DNA of 64,000 nucleotides, taken from positions 186,001 to 250,000 of the forward strand of contig NZ_JAHESC010000003.1 in assembly GCF_018598185.1 (NCBI RefSeq), read 5' to 3'. The position numbers and the translations under genes are program-made. Below, piece after piece: positions 1 through 9,571 of the stretch (position 1 is its first letter; the number at the start of each line of letters is the position of its first letter). The stretch comes from Dawidia soli (GTDB taxonomy: Bacteria > Bacteroidota > Bacteroidia > Cytophagales > Cyclobacteriaceae). Under the pieces are notes generated by a model. The model searched no databases and had not been told where the DNA came from. It saw nothing but the letters and a program-made list of their open reading frames with translations.

Positions 1-1635
1 ATTAAAAATGTTACGGTAATTTTGGCCCTTTGCCAGGTAAACCTTCGCCAGGCTGTCCTTGCCCATTGCAGAGGCCAGCACACCCGTGCACCATTCGGTA
101 TACGCATACTCCAGCGTGTTGGAAATTCCCAGCGACTGGTAGAAGTAACCTTTGTCACCGTTGCCGAACCGCTCGCTGGTCTTCACCGCCAGGTCGAGCA
201 ACGCCTTGTCGTCCACTTTTAAGATCCCCTTGTTATAAGCATCCGCCATAACCGAAATCGCCGGGTTACCGATCATACAGCCGCTGTAAGCATTCAGCAG
301 TTCCCAACGTTCCAGGTAGTCACGATTGGATTCATGCGCCAGCGCGATCAGTGAATTGGACATATCGTTCACCAACGATGGGTTGATGATCGTCTGCAAC
401 GGAAACTGGCTGCGGAACACGTCCCACCCACTAAAGATCGTACGGCGCGTATAGCCCGATGCCTGGTGTACTTTCCCGTCACCCCCTGTAAAGCTGCCGT
501 CCACATCGGCGAATGCCCGCGGGTCGATCATCGTGTGATACAGGGCTGTATAAAAGATAGACTTCTCGTCATCGGTGCCACCGCTCACCGTCATTTTGCC
601 CAGCGCGTCATTCCACACATCAACAGCACGCTGACGTACCGCATCAAAGTTCCAATCCGTAATCTCAGACTCCAGGTTGTGCTGAGCCCCTTCCATGCTG
701 ACAAAGGAAATACCCGCCCGGAGCATGACCTGCTCGTTCGCCGTACTCGGAAACTCGCTAAAGAAACCCAGGTGCTTACCCTCCGCTTCCGTCGCCGAAT
801 CGAGGACGTTGGCTTCTGCCACCCGTTGCTGATACCGGTCGCTCTCGACATCCTCGCGCTTGCGCGTCCACTGGTCCGGAATATCGGCACTCCACACACC
901 AAATTTCCGGAACGGCTTATTGAACTGCGCATAGAAATAAACCGTATAGTTCGCATGACCGTCACCATTACCCCAGCCACCGCCGTCCGGCGTGCATTGC
1001 ATCCAGCCCTTGATCGTATGATCATCGACCACCTTCACGTACTGGCGCACGGACGTACCACCCACCCGCCGGGCAAGGTCGATTTGAATACGGGCCTGGT
1101 CGTGTTGCGGAAAGGTAAACCGCAGCATGCCGCTGTGCGGTGCCGCCGTCGCTTCAGCCCGAACGTTGTAGTCACTTAACAAAGTGGAGTAATATCCCGC
1201 CGAGGCTTGCTCCTGGTCTTTCGCATAATGCGAACGGTAGCCTGTATTTGGACCACCTTCTTTACCGCGACTGGTTTTGAGCGGCCCCGTGGTAGGCATC
1301 ACCAAAAAGTTACCCAGGTCGCCGTACCAGCCGATCCCGCTCATCTGGGTAAAAGCAAAACCCTCGATCGTAGTATGCTCATAACTATAGCCGGAGCCGT
1401 TATCCCCCCCTGTAATGGTATTGGGGCTCACCTGTACCAATCCATAAGGCGTCGTAGCCCCCGGAAAGGTCTTCCCGAGGCCATGATAGGTACCGGCCTT
1501 ACCCGTACTGGTGCTGGCCCCGATAAAAGGCCGCACATACGCGGCCGGTAGATCTCCGCCCGTATCCGGTGTTGAAGTTGACTTACAACCTGTCAGCAGT
1601 GTGATGACAAAACACCATTGCGCTATCCGTCCCAT
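1..1635 (-). CDS. GH92 alpha-mannosidase lipoprotein, C-terminus outside window
   Basis: The reading frame is open from an ATG at 1635 to the left edge, giving 545 residues; the missing part lies beyond position 1. The N-terminus has a short hydrophobic stretch ending in LLTGC, a lipobox, so the enzyme is probably a membrane-anchored lipoprotein. Family signs are the early FPGATTPYGLVQVSPNT stretch and the later WDVFRSQFPL stretch, both typical of GH92 exo-alpha-mannosidases, which are calcium-dependent and invert configuration. The usual EGNAWxY and DEDxGxMSAW catalytic segments are expected beyond the edge and are not seen. It is the last visible gene of a long minus-strand operon and starts 8 bp after the SGNH esterase. 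It shares the GH92 N-terminal motifs with the genes at 7258 and 33649. The family call is firm; linkage specificity cannot be read. Confidence 0.93.
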   Translation of the reverse strand, partial: MGRIAQWCFVITLLTGCKSTSTPDTGGDLPAAYVRPFIGASTSTGKAGTYHGLGKTFPGATTPYGLVQVSPNTITGGDNGSGYSYEHTTIEGFAFTQMSGIGWYGDLGNFLVMPTTGPLKTSRGKEGGPNTGYRSHYAKDQEQASAGYYSTLLSDYNVRAEATAAPHSGMLRFTFPQHDQARIQIDLARRVGGTSVRQYVKVVDDHTIKGWMQCTPDGGGWGNGDGHANYTVYFYAQFNKPFRKFGVWSADIPDQWTRKREDVESDRYQQRVAEANVLDSATEAEGKHLGFFSEFPSTANEQVMLRAGISFVSMEGAQHNLESEITDWNFDAVRQRAVDVWNDALGKMTVSGGTDDEKSIFYTALYHTMIDPRAFADVDGSFTGGDGKVHQASGYTRRTIFSGWDVFRSQFPLQTIINPSLVNDMSNSLIALAHESNRDYLERWELLNAYSGCMIGNPAISVMADAYNKGILKVDDKALLDLAVKTSERFGNGDKGYFYQSLGISNTLEYAYTEWCTGVLASAMGKDSLAKVYLAKGQNYRNIFN

Positions 1636-1643
1636 AACTATCA

Positions 1644-3044
1644 CTATTTTGTTTTTCCTGTACCTACCGCAACGATTTCGATCCGGTGACTCTTGGGTTT
1701 ATTCATATCGTAGATCATATCCACCAGCAGCTTCATCTGGTCCACATACGACTGACGCACCGCGGGAAACCGAAGGCTTTCATAGGCACCGATCTTTCCG
1801 GCAACCGTCCAGTCTTTCTTCGCCTGCTTACTGGCGAGATCGTATGCCGCCTGGTCATCTTGAAAGAGCATGCCGCGCGACAGGAAAAAATTGAATTGCA
1901 GGCCGTAATAATCGCGCAGTTTACCCTCGATCTCTTTACGCGCCTGATTCAGATTCGCCACCTGCACCGCTTGTTTATATTGAGGCGTTCTTACGACCAG
2001 GGCAAGGTTGACGCCGGCCGCAAACTCTTCCTTCTTCCAGGTACCCATCACGTTACCGTCGATCTTCAACTCATATTGCGCCGCCGTAAGCCCTGTAACA
2101 CGCAGCAGCTCCTGGTTGAAGTCTTGAATAAAGGGAACTACCGCCAGGGCATCGGATTGTTTTTGATCACTTCCCCACATACGCGAAGCCGAATCGACTG
2201 GAAAAGGTAACGCCTTCGCCAGGTAGTCGAACGCCACGTCGTCCGTTACAGCAAGTCCATTAACATCGGCGCCGTTGTTTTTCTTAACCACCTTCTTCCG
2301 GGCATCTATCTCTACCTCCGCCAGTGGCACGCCGCCCAATCCCTGCGCCTTCAGGAACAGATAGGCCATCACCAGGTGCCCGCCGTTACCGGGGTGGATG
2401 CGGTCTTTACCAATGATCGTAAACTCCGGCGTGCTCTTCTGCCCTTCCAGGTTGATCTGCTGCATCGGGTAATACAGATCGACAAAGGGCCACTGATTCG
2501 CCGAGGCTGCTTCCTTTTGGAATGCAATAATACGTTCCATCGCCTTGCTCTTACCCGGAAAATAATTGTCCTTATTCTTCATAGTCTCGTCATAGGGGGG
2601 CGACGACATCATAACTTTCTGCGCGGGCAGAGCCTTCAGCTTCTCCACCAACGGCAGAAAGCTCTCGCGTGAAGCAGCGACCTTCTTGTCTGCCTCTTTC
2701 GCCGGTTCGGCACCGTTGTACTCAAAGTAACCCGAATCATTCATACCAAACGTCAGCACAATGGTCGACGGATTGCGCTTGACCACATCCTCATCAAACC
2801 GCGCAGCGATGTCTTTCACCGTATTGCCGCCAATGCCAACGTTCATCACCTCGATCCGTTCACCGGGAAAACGCGTCATATAGTACAACCAGACATAAGA
2901 CTCATAGTAGCCCGCCTCGGTTATGCTATTGCCCACAAATGCCACCCTGCTCCCGGTGGGAAATTTCTGAAGGGACTGCGCGCCGGTCATCAGGGCACTG
3001 CCCGAGAGGATACCGGCAAGTATCATATCTTTCAAACGCTGCAT
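1644..3044 (-). CDS. Secreted SGNH/GDSL-family esterase
   Basis: A 466-residue protein with a signal peptide (residues 1 to about 22, ending GAQ). The SGNH blocks are clear: GNSIT with the likely nucleophile Ser40, GIGGNT with oxyanion Gly73, GMND with Asn102, and DRIHPGNGGH with Asp214 and His217. Family members remove acetyl or other acyl groups from carbohydrates or lipids. The protein is about twice the size of a minimal GDSL hydrolase; residues from about 240 to 466 form a helical extension whose role I cannot assign. It lies 4 bp after the GH38-like gene and 8 bp before a GH92 gene. A role in de-acylating the glycan so that mannosidases can act is inferred from context, not shown. Confidence 0.9.
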   Translation of the reverse strand: MQRLKDMILAGILSGSALMTGAQSLQKFPTGSRVAFVGNSITEAGYYESYVWLYYMTRFPGERIEVMNVGIGGNTVKDIAARFDEDVVKRNPSTIVLTFGMNDSGYFEYNGAEPAKEADKKVAASRESFLPLVEKLKALPAQKVMMSSPPYDETMKNKDNYFPGKSKAMERIIAFQKEAASANQWPFVDLYYPMQQINLEGQKSTPEFTIIGKDRIHPGNGGHLVMAYLFLKAQGLGGVPLAEVEIDARKKVVKKNNGADVNGLAVTDDVAFDYLAKALPFPVDSASRMWGSDQKQSDALAVVPFIQDFNQELLRVTGLTAAQYELKIDGNVMGTWKKEEFAAGVNLALVVRTPQYKQAVQVANLNQARKEIEGKLRDYYGLQFNFFLSRGMLFQDDQAAYDLASKQAKKDWTVAGKIGAYESLRFPAVRQSYVDQMKLLVDMIYDMNKPKSHRIEIVAVGTGKTK

Positions 3045-3048
3045 ATAC

Positions 3049-5625
3049 TTACTTGGATAATTTCATTTTAATAGTACAAATCCCAAACTGCGGCACCGAG
3101 ATGGCCACCGTGCTTTTTCCATCTGCCACCACAACCGGCAGTACCCGCCGCACATCACCATTAAGCTCGACCTGCCGGGCCTCTTGTACGACACCCTGAA
3201 CAACCGCCGCCCCGGACGACTCCTTCGCCGACACATTAAAGATCCTCACCAGCACGTCATCGCCCTCCATCTGCAATGAGCTTACTTCCCACCCTTTACT
3301 GAGTGTCAGCCACGACTTGCTCCAGGACGCCGGCTTCTCGCCAGACACGACCGCCACCAAAGGCTCATTCCAGCGAGTAGCCGTTTCACTCACGCCGGCA
3401 GCATCCCATTTTTGCGCGTGCGGCACCAACGCGTAGTGAATTCGCGACGGACCTGAAAGACTATAATTTCTACCCCACAACGCTGTACCCGAATATTGAA
3501 GGGTCAACGCCAACGGATGATCCGCACCCGAAACATAGCTGGTAGTATGATCGGTCAGCAAGGTCATGCCGTAGTCACCGGCGGCATCTTCTGCATCTAC
3601 CCACCGAAGCGCTACGTTGTTTTTAATACTGTCCCACCGGTCAAAGTACGTATTCTCCAATGCGCTCGCTGTCACATCGAACGGTGCGTCTTTATAGATC
3701 TTCGTTTTACCGAGCGTCGTGGGAAACACGGCCAGCAGCTTATACCGGTCGTCGTAAAACGCCTTCTCGGGATTCTCGGCTTTAAAACCTGTGGCCTGCG
3801 AATACTTGCCGATCCCGGGATTTCCTTTCCAGTCGATTATCAGGTCGATATCGATCTTCGGATCATGCTGGTATAGCGTCACCACCTGGTAAAAAGGATG
3901 CGGCCCGATCTGCCCGGCAATCTGCAATCGCGTCTGCAAAGGTCCGTCCTCCAGCACGCGGATAGTGGCAGGCTTATCCGTACTCGACAGAAAAGCATTC
4001 TCATCATAAAAGAAGCCCCGCAACTCGTTAAAGCTTCTTGGATGCGAGGCGTCTACAAACTCTTTATTTTTTAAAGCCTTTGCCTGCAGGCCCTTAATAA
4101 CACCACCACGGGCAGGGTCGATAACGACGCGATAAAGGCGGGTATCGACAATGTAGGTGTTATCCTGACCACCCGTGACATGCCCTACTTTTGATGTATT
4201 TGATTTCTTTTTTTTAACCCGATAGGTCGAGTAGCCCAACGCAGGAACATGTGCCAGGAATGATAACTCGCTATAATACCCATGCTCGAACCGGCTGAGC
4301 TGGGACTCCAGCCAGTTGCCATGTTCATCCTGAATGCCCCATGAACTCGCATCCGCGTGGGCAGCCAGGGGAACAGAGACAAGTTCATGCCGATCAGCGG
4401 CCGTTGTATTAAACACTCGAACATATTCCCCGGCCGCACGAATGCTCCGCATACTTTTCGACGCCGCCGACCAAACTACAGAATCACTTGCCTGTACCGT
4501 GAATTCCGTCCAGTCCTGTGTCATATCCGCCCAGGTATGCCCAGGCTTTCCGTTGTAGGGAACGATCCAGCAATCATGATGCTGTGCCAGCAGCAACGTC
4601 CGCCAGGCACGGTCAAATGCCTTCTTCGGATAAGCCGTACGTCCCTCCAGCGCACGCAGCGTGGCGACCTTTTCCGCCATCACGATCTTATTCTCCGCAA
4701 CCCGCACCTGTTGCGCCAGCCGCTGCAACACCTGCGATCCCCACACCAGGCTCACAAGCATATCCTCCTGGCTTACCCGCCACGAGTCGCGGATGGATGA
4801 AGTACCGGCTGTCGTAAAGTAATTCCGCCAGGTAGTATACAGCGAAGGCTGATACGTCGGCTTCGCCACCCCCAGCCACGGGCCGCCCCGCCAACCGGCA
4901 TCCTGTAAACACATGCCCACCGGCGAGGTGATATTGTCCCGAAGACAGGCCTCGATATACTCCTGCCCGTTACCCCACGCCGTCGTCTGCCAGGTCGACC
5001 CCGGAAACAGCTGCTCACAACGGTAACGCGGCACCGTCGGGATCGCCGTACCATCCGGCCCAACCCAGTTTACAATACCTGCGCCATACGCCCGCGTATA
5101 CCCACCCCAACAGGTATTGGGATTTTTCAGAGAGGCATAGGTAAACCCGAATGACTTCAGAATTTGCGGCAGGGCACTCGTGAAGCACGGCTCCTCTGAG
5201 CTATAGGTACGAAAGTCAACGGAGGGAAAATGTTCTTTCATCTTTTCGATACCGTAGGAGAACTGCCGGATAACACTCTCGCCCGTAATATTATACAAGT
5301 AAGCCTGGCCATACGCCGGATTCACAAACTCAACACGCTCGCGGACTCCCGGCTTTTGCAACGCCTCTTTAAACGCAGTATACGCCCCCGGATCATATAC
5401 CTTCACCGAATCCCACGTTTCCGGCTCAATCTCCAGGTTGATCCGCCACGCCGGATGCTTCTCCAGCTGCTCGACCATAAACCGCGTTTGCCATCGTGGA
5501 TAATGTCCATAGACGCCTCCATGGTAGCCGTCGACAAAGTAAGCCGTCTGCGCACGACCAACCCCGCCTCCCAATACCAGGCAAAACCCGATGAGAAATA
5601 ATCCTTTTATACCGCCTCGTACCAT
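3049..5625 (-). CDS. GH38-like alpha-mannosidase, secreted
   Basis: I chose the ATG at 5625 (858 residues). It gives a clean signal peptide (MVRGGIKGLFLIGFCLVLGG, then GVGRAQ) and sits 4 bp past the upstream stop, whereas the longer frame start at 5694 would overlap that gene by 65 bp and bury the signal. The N-terminal domain begins YFVDGYHGGVYGHYP and has the GH38-style TYSSEEPCFTSALP segment. A QHHDCW motif near residue 370 matches the metal-site region of GH38. The second half is beta-rich, as in the GH38 C-terminal domain. GH38 enzymes are retaining, zinc-dependent alpha-mannosidases. The metal motif differs from the classical HxHND form, so this belongs to a divergent bacterial branch and the substrate could be different. 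Two GH92 genes in the same operon support an alpha-mannoside target. Confidence 0.82.
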   Translation of the reverse strand: MVRGGIKGLFLIGFCLVLGGGVGRAQTAYFVDGYHGGVYGHYPRWQTRFMVEQLEKHPAWRINLEIEPETWDSVKVYDPGAYTAFKEALQKPGVRERVEFVNPAYGQAYLYNITGESVIRQFSYGIEKMKEHFPSVDFRTYSSEEPCFTSALPQILKSFGFTYASLKNPNTCWGGYTRAYGAGIVNWVGPDGTAIPTVPRYRCEQLFPGSTWQTTAWGNGQEYIEACLRDNITSPVGMCLQDAGWRGGPWLGVAKPTYQPSLYTTWRNYFTTAGTSSIRDSWRVSQEDMLVSLVWGSQVLQRLAQQVRVAENKIVMAEKVATLRALEGRTAYPKKAFDRAWRTLLLAQHHDCWIVPYNGKPGHTWADMTQDWTEFTVQASDSVVWSAASKSMRSIRAAGEYVRVFNTTAADRHELVSVPLAAHADASSWGIQDEHGNWLESQLSRFEHGYYSELSFLAHVPALGYSTYRVKKKKSNTSKVGHVTGGQDNTYIVDTRLYRVVIDPARGGVIKGLQAKALKNKEFVDASHPRSFNELRGFFYDENAFLSSTDKPATIRVLEDGPLQTRLQIAGQIGPHPFYQVVTLYQHDPKIDIDLIIDWKGNPGIGKYSQATGFKAENPEKAFYDDRYKLLAVFPTTLGKTKIYKDAPFDVTASALENTYFDRWDSIKNNVALRWVDAEDAAGDYGMTLLTDHTTSYVSGADHPLALTLQYSGTALWGRNYSLSGPSRIHYALVPHAQKWDAAGVSETATRWNEPLVAVVSGEKPASWSKSWLTLSKGWEVSSLQMEGDDVLVRIFNVSAKESSGAAVVQGVVQEARQVELNGDVRRVLPVVVADGKSTVAISVPQFGICTIKMKLSK

Positions 5626-5629
5626 ACTA

Positions 5630-7144
5630 TCATTTCTGTTCACGCCAGGAATCCGTTCTAAAGGGCACTGCCGGCAGACCGTTGCCGTTTTCAAGATTAG
5701 TCACCGCATAATTTGTAAAGGCATACCGAAGTGCGACAGGCCGTTTGACCTTGGCCGAGCGCACCTTTACCTGGCTCCCGACAATGACCGCCTCCGCCGG
5801 ATAGAACATACCATCCGCACCCGCCAGCGAAAAGAACTTCGGAGCAGAACCATCCTTCGTCCTCAATCCCCCCGCAACGGTCTCCGGCAGGTACGTAACC
5901 AACGCGGTGCTTTTGTCAAATGTCACGGTCTTCATCTGTGGCCCCTGATACATCACCGACAACTGGTTATATGTCCGGTGCAACGCCGTCAATGCCAGGC
6001 GTATCCCTACCGGCTTTTTATTCTTCGGATGCAGGTCCTTCGCTTCGCCGACATCCATCGTCAGTACCATACCGGTATTGTCAAGCTTCAAGATGTTGGC
6101 CTGCGCCTCGCGGAAGAAGGCATAGTCCGCCAGTTGGGGATTCTCCTGGTCCCAGAAGAACGGAGCCACCTGCACAAAATAAAAGGGCAGCTCTCCTTGT
6201 GCAAAATCAGTCCGCCAGCTCCGGATGAGTGTATGCATCAGGTGCGTGTAACCACCGCGTTCATTCCGGTTGGACTCGCCCTGATACCAGCAAAAGCCGC
6301 GAATCGAAAGTCTGACAAACGGGTGGATCATGGCATTGTACAGCAGGAACGGCCGGGTAACCTTCTCAAAAGAAAACCCACCATCGATAACCTCACGTGA
6401 TTTTTCACTGGTCAGGTACGGCTGCAAATAAGCCGAGTCCAGCAACGGATCGGCCGCCAACACCTCGCGGGGCACATACGCCTGTGCTGCCGATGCGCCA
6501 ATACCCGAAAAGATAACACCAACGGGCACGTTAAGCGTCGTGTGCAACTGCCGCGCAAAGAAATACGCAACAGCGCTGAATCTCTCCACCGTCTGCGGTG
6601 TACACACTACCCACTGTCCCTTCACATAGTCCAGCGGCGTATTACTAAAGTTCAGGGCCGCATTAAAAAGCCGGATGTTCCTATAATCCGCCTTCGCAAC
6701 CTCCGTTTTACCATCCAGTATATCACCCACCGGCGATTGCATATTGGACTGCCCACCGCAAAACCATACCTCACCGATCAGTATATGGCGTAGAACAACG
6801 GGTGCCGCTGTACCACTGGATATCTGAAGTGTATGTTCGCTGAAATCTCCCGGCTGCACCCTCGGCACCGGTATAATCCCCACAAAATCACCCTGATCGT
6901 TGGCCTGTACAACGAGCGTGGTTTTTAACCAATCGGCTTCGATCTTTACCGGTTCGTACCGGCCGGCCTTGCCCCACACCGTAAAAGGTTTGTTCTGCTG
7001 AATTACCATGTTATCGGTCAACACATCGGCAAATCGCAGCACCGGCTGTCCACTCGCCCACAGGAAACTCCCCGACATCAGAAATACGATCAGCCAACAC
7101 CGGCAACCCGGCATAACCTTACTCAAAATCGATCTTATCTTCAC
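5630..7144 (-). CDS. Sialate O-acetylesterase-type (SASA) carbohydrate esterase
   Basis: 504 residues from a GTG at 7144; an ATG at 7114 would still keep the signal peptide and is a real alternative. After the signal (about residues 1-32) comes a beta-sandwich domain (33-120), then the SASA hydrolase domain. The catalytic Ser133 lies in GQSNMQSPVG and a second conserved motif is WYQGESN. The family deacetylates O-acetyl sialic acids or other acetylated sugars. In this alpha-mannosidase operon it probably removes acetyl esters from the glycan, though whether sialic acid is involved cannot be judged: no sialidase or sialic acid catabolic gene is visible. The stop lies 4 bp before the GH38-like start, indicating co-transcription. 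The 113 bp gap upstream is the largest inside the operon. Confidence 0.9.
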   Translation of the reverse strand: MKIRSILSKVMPGCRCWLIVFLMSGSFLWASGQPVLRFADVLTDNMVIQQNKPFTVWGKAGRYEPVKIEADWLKTTLVVQANDQGDFVGIIPVPRVQPGDFSEHTLQISSGTAAPVVLRHILIGEVWFCGGQSNMQSPVGDILDGKTEVAKADYRNIRLFNAALNFSNTPLDYVKGQWVVCTPQTVERFSAVAYFFARQLHTTLNVPVGVIFSGIGASAAQAYVPREVLAADPLLDSAYLQPYLTSEKSREVIDGGFSFEKVTRPFLLYNAMIHPFVRLSIRGFCWYQGESNRNERGGYTHLMHTLIRSWRTDFAQGELPFYFVQVAPFFWDQENPQLADYAFFREAQANILKLDNTGMVLTMDVGEAKDLHPKNKKPVGIRLALTALHRTYNQLSVMYQGPQMKTVTFDKSTALVTYLPETVAGGLRTKDGSAPKFFSLAGADGMFYPAEAVIVGSQVKVRSAKVKRPVALRYAFTNYAVTNLENGNGLPAVPFRTDSWREQK

Positions 7145-7160
7145 GTTATACTATTAACAT

Positions 7161-7168
7161 CAAAAATA
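7161..7168 (-). promoter_or_regulatory. Possible internal promoter -7 element
   Basis: On the minus strand this reads TATTTTTG, a match to the Bacteroidota -7 element TAnnTTTG, within the 113 bp gap ahead of the esterase gene. No TTTG lies at the usual 19 bp spacing upstream, so it may only be a chance match. Confidence 0.25.
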
Positions 7169-7257
7169 TCAATCTTTACCACGCTGGCCGATAACATCAC
7201 TACCGGAATAGATACCGTTCGTGTAAAAGGTTACCGGAAGCGGTGCCTCACCTTCGC

Positions 7258-9549
7258 TTAATGCTCCGGGTTCGATACAGAAAAAGGCTTATCCCGCGCA
7301 TCCGTGCCCCGGTCGAGCGCCGGCGTATCACTCATCTCGAACTGTAACACACCGCCGTCCATGATCGTCTGGTACGTGATCCAGTTGTGCGTATACACTT
7401 TCCCGTTCAACAATGCCGATTGGATATAAACACGGTCTTCGTGGTTGTTACGGGCGTCGATCACAAACTTCTTCCCGTTCTCGAGGGTGATCGTCGCCTT
7501 CCGGAACAATGGACTGCCGATGACATATTGATCCGTTCCAGGGCACACACTGTAGATACCCAATGCGCTCAGCACATACCACGACGACATACCACCCTGA
7601 TCTTCGTCGCCGGGAAATCCGTTTTCCGTAGCGTTGTACAAGCGTGTCATAATGGCGCGCACCTGCTTCTGCGCCTTCCACGGCTGACCTGCATAATTAT
7701 ATAAATACGGTGCGTGCTGAACAGGCTGATTGCCGTGAGCGTATTGCCCCATTTTCGCCAGCACCATTTCCCTCATCTCGTGGATGGTCTGACCATACGT
7801 ACCAACCTTGAACGTTGAATGCATGGTAAACAATGAATCCAGCTTCGACGCGAAGCGTTTCTCACCTCCCATTAAATTGATAAGCCCCTGCACATCGTGG
7901 AAGACAGACCAGGTGTAATGCCATGCGTTTCCTTCCGTAAAAGGCCCACCCCACTCGATCGGGTCAAAGCCGGGAAGCCATGAACCATCGTTCTTCTTTC
8001 CGCGCATAAAGCCAGTAGAAGGATCGAATACAAACTGATAGTTCATCATCTGTCGTTCAAAGACCTTCTGGTAAAAAGTATTACCGGTGGTCTTTGCCAA
8101 TTGATACGCGCAGAAATCGTCGTACGCATACTCCAGCGTTTTGGCCGTAGACTCGTGATAGTCAGGATAGGGAACGAATCCAAGGTCGAAATAGGGCTTG
8201 AATCCTTCTCTTCCGTTGGCGCCACCCCACGGCCCCTTGTTTGTAACTTCATGAAGATAGGCGCCCAGCGCCCGGGCGGGATCGAACGTGCGAATGCCCT
8301 TCGCCCAGGCGTCTGCCAGCAGCGAGATAGAATGGTTACCCACCATGCCGCCAGTCTCACCCGGGTTAGACCACGATGGAAGCCACCCACATTCCTGCTG
8401 CGCGCTTAAAAGGGCCTGCATGTACCGGCCTTGCTGGGCAGGATGCAAAATATTACTCAACGGAAACTGCGAGCGGAACGTATCCCAGAATCCATTGTCG
8501 GTATACATGTAGCCTTCATGTATCTTGCCGTCATACGGACTGTAATAATGAGGCTTATTGTCCTTGTCATACTCAAAGAACTGTCGCGAAAACAGGTTGG
8601 CCCGGAACAGGCAGGAGTAAAATGTCGCTTTGTCCTTCTCGTTGTCACCTTCCACCAATACCCTGTTAAGAAGCGTATTCCAGCGTTTGAACGCAGCGTC
8701 CTTTGTCTGTTCGAATTTCTTATGAGACCCCAGCTCCTGCTTAAACGTAAGCTCCGCCTGCTCCGGGCCGATGTAGGACGACGCCACGCGCACCTGTACT
8801 ACCGCGCCCGGCCTGAACTGCAGATACGCTCCTTTGCCCGCACCTTCGTCTAATGTGTTGCCACTTTGGATCTTGCCTTCTTTGTTCTCCCACGTACCGT
8901 AGGCCTGAAAAGGCTGGTCGAAGATCATGACAAAGTAATTCCTGAAATTCTGCGGTACAAAACGGCCGTTGTCTACCCAGCCGATGATCTTGCGCTCGCC
9001 GGGAATTATTTTGACATGGCTGTTCTTCACATAGCCATCCAGGACAAGGAAAGCATCACCCTTCGGAAAGCTGAACCGGAACTGCGCCCCACGCTCCGTC
9101 GGAGACATCTCCGTGCGAATGCCGTTATCGAATTTTACACTGTAGTAATGAGGCTTTGCCGTTTCATTGGCGTGCGCAAAGGCCAGCGCACGTTCTTCCT
9201 CCTTAACCGTCAGCTTACCGGTACCTGGCATCAGGGAAAACACGCCGTAGTCGTTCATCCACGGACTGCATTGATGAACCTGTTGAAACCCGCGGATCGT
9301 TTTGGCTGTATATTGATATTTCCACCCGTCACCGCTCTTGCCGGTCTGGGCAGACCAGAAATGCATGCCAAAGGGAAGACCCGTCGTCGGGTAAGTATTG
9401 CCATACGACAGGTCCCAGGTCGAGTTCGTTCCCTGCAGTGTATTGACATATTTCACCAGGTCAACCTCCTGCGCCGATACACGCACACACAGTCCAGCAA
9501 AGATCAGGGCAAAGGCCGCACGGCGAAACAGATCACATTTTATACGCAT
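7258..9549 (-). CDS. GH92 alpha-mannosidase
   Basis: 763 residues from the ATG at 9549; a GTG one codon earlier is less likely. The signal peptide ends SAQ near residue 27. The full GH92 architecture is present: the N-terminal beta-sandwich with YGNTYPTTGLPFGMHFW, then the (alpha/alpha)6 domain with GFWDTFRSQFPL, EGNAWHYTW (holds the likely catalytic acid Glu) and GDEDQGGMSSWYV (holds the likely catalytic base Asp). GH92 enzymes remove terminal alpha-mannose. Length and motifs are intact. It starts 22 bp after the DUF5005-type gene stop, so it belongs to the same operon as the SusCD genes. It is clearly diverged from the GH92 at 1-1635, suggesting the two cleave different alpha-mannosidic linkages; that is inference. 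Confidence 0.95.
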   Translation of the reverse strand: MRIKCDLFRRAAFALIFAGLCVRVSAQEVDLVKYVNTLQGTNSTWDLSYGNTYPTTGLPFGMHFWSAQTGKSGDGWKYQYTAKTIRGFQQVHQCSPWMNDYGVFSLMPGTGKLTVKEEERALAFAHANETAKPHYYSVKFDNGIRTEMSPTERGAQFRFSFPKGDAFLVLDGYVKNSHVKIIPGERKIIGWVDNGRFVPQNFRNYFVMIFDQPFQAYGTWENKEGKIQSGNTLDEGAGKGAYLQFRPGAVVQVRVASSYIGPEQAELTFKQELGSHKKFEQTKDAAFKRWNTLLNRVLVEGDNEKDKATFYSCLFRANLFSRQFFEYDKDNKPHYYSPYDGKIHEGYMYTDNGFWDTFRSQFPLSNILHPAQQGRYMQALLSAQQECGWLPSWSNPGETGGMVGNHSISLLADAWAKGIRTFDPARALGAYLHEVTNKGPWGGANGREGFKPYFDLGFVPYPDYHESTAKTLEYAYDDFCAYQLAKTTGNTFYQKVFERQMMNYQFVFDPSTGFMRGKKNDGSWLPGFDPIEWGGPFTEGNAWHYTWSVFHDVQGLINLMGGEKRFASKLDSLFTMHSTFKVGTYGQTIHEMREMVLAKMGQYAHGNQPVQHAPYLYNYAGQPWKAQKQVRAIMTRLYNATENGFPGDEDQGGMSSWYVLSALGIYSVCPGTDQYVIGSPLFRKATITLENGKKFVIDARNNHEDRVYIQSALLNGKVYTHNWITYQTIMDGGVLQFEMSDTPALDRGTDARDKPFSVSNPEH

Positions 9550-9571
9550 CACTTAGAAAAAGGTCTTTTCT

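Noticed and set aside
591-1025. Open frames antisense or out of frame with the GH92 and other large genes
   Set aside because: They run through conserved coding sequence on the same bases and their translations match no family; they are artefacts of codon bias.
3049-5694. Longer start for the GH38-like protein at 5694
   Set aside because: It would overlap the upstream esterase gene by 65 bp and place the signal peptide 23 residues inside the protein.
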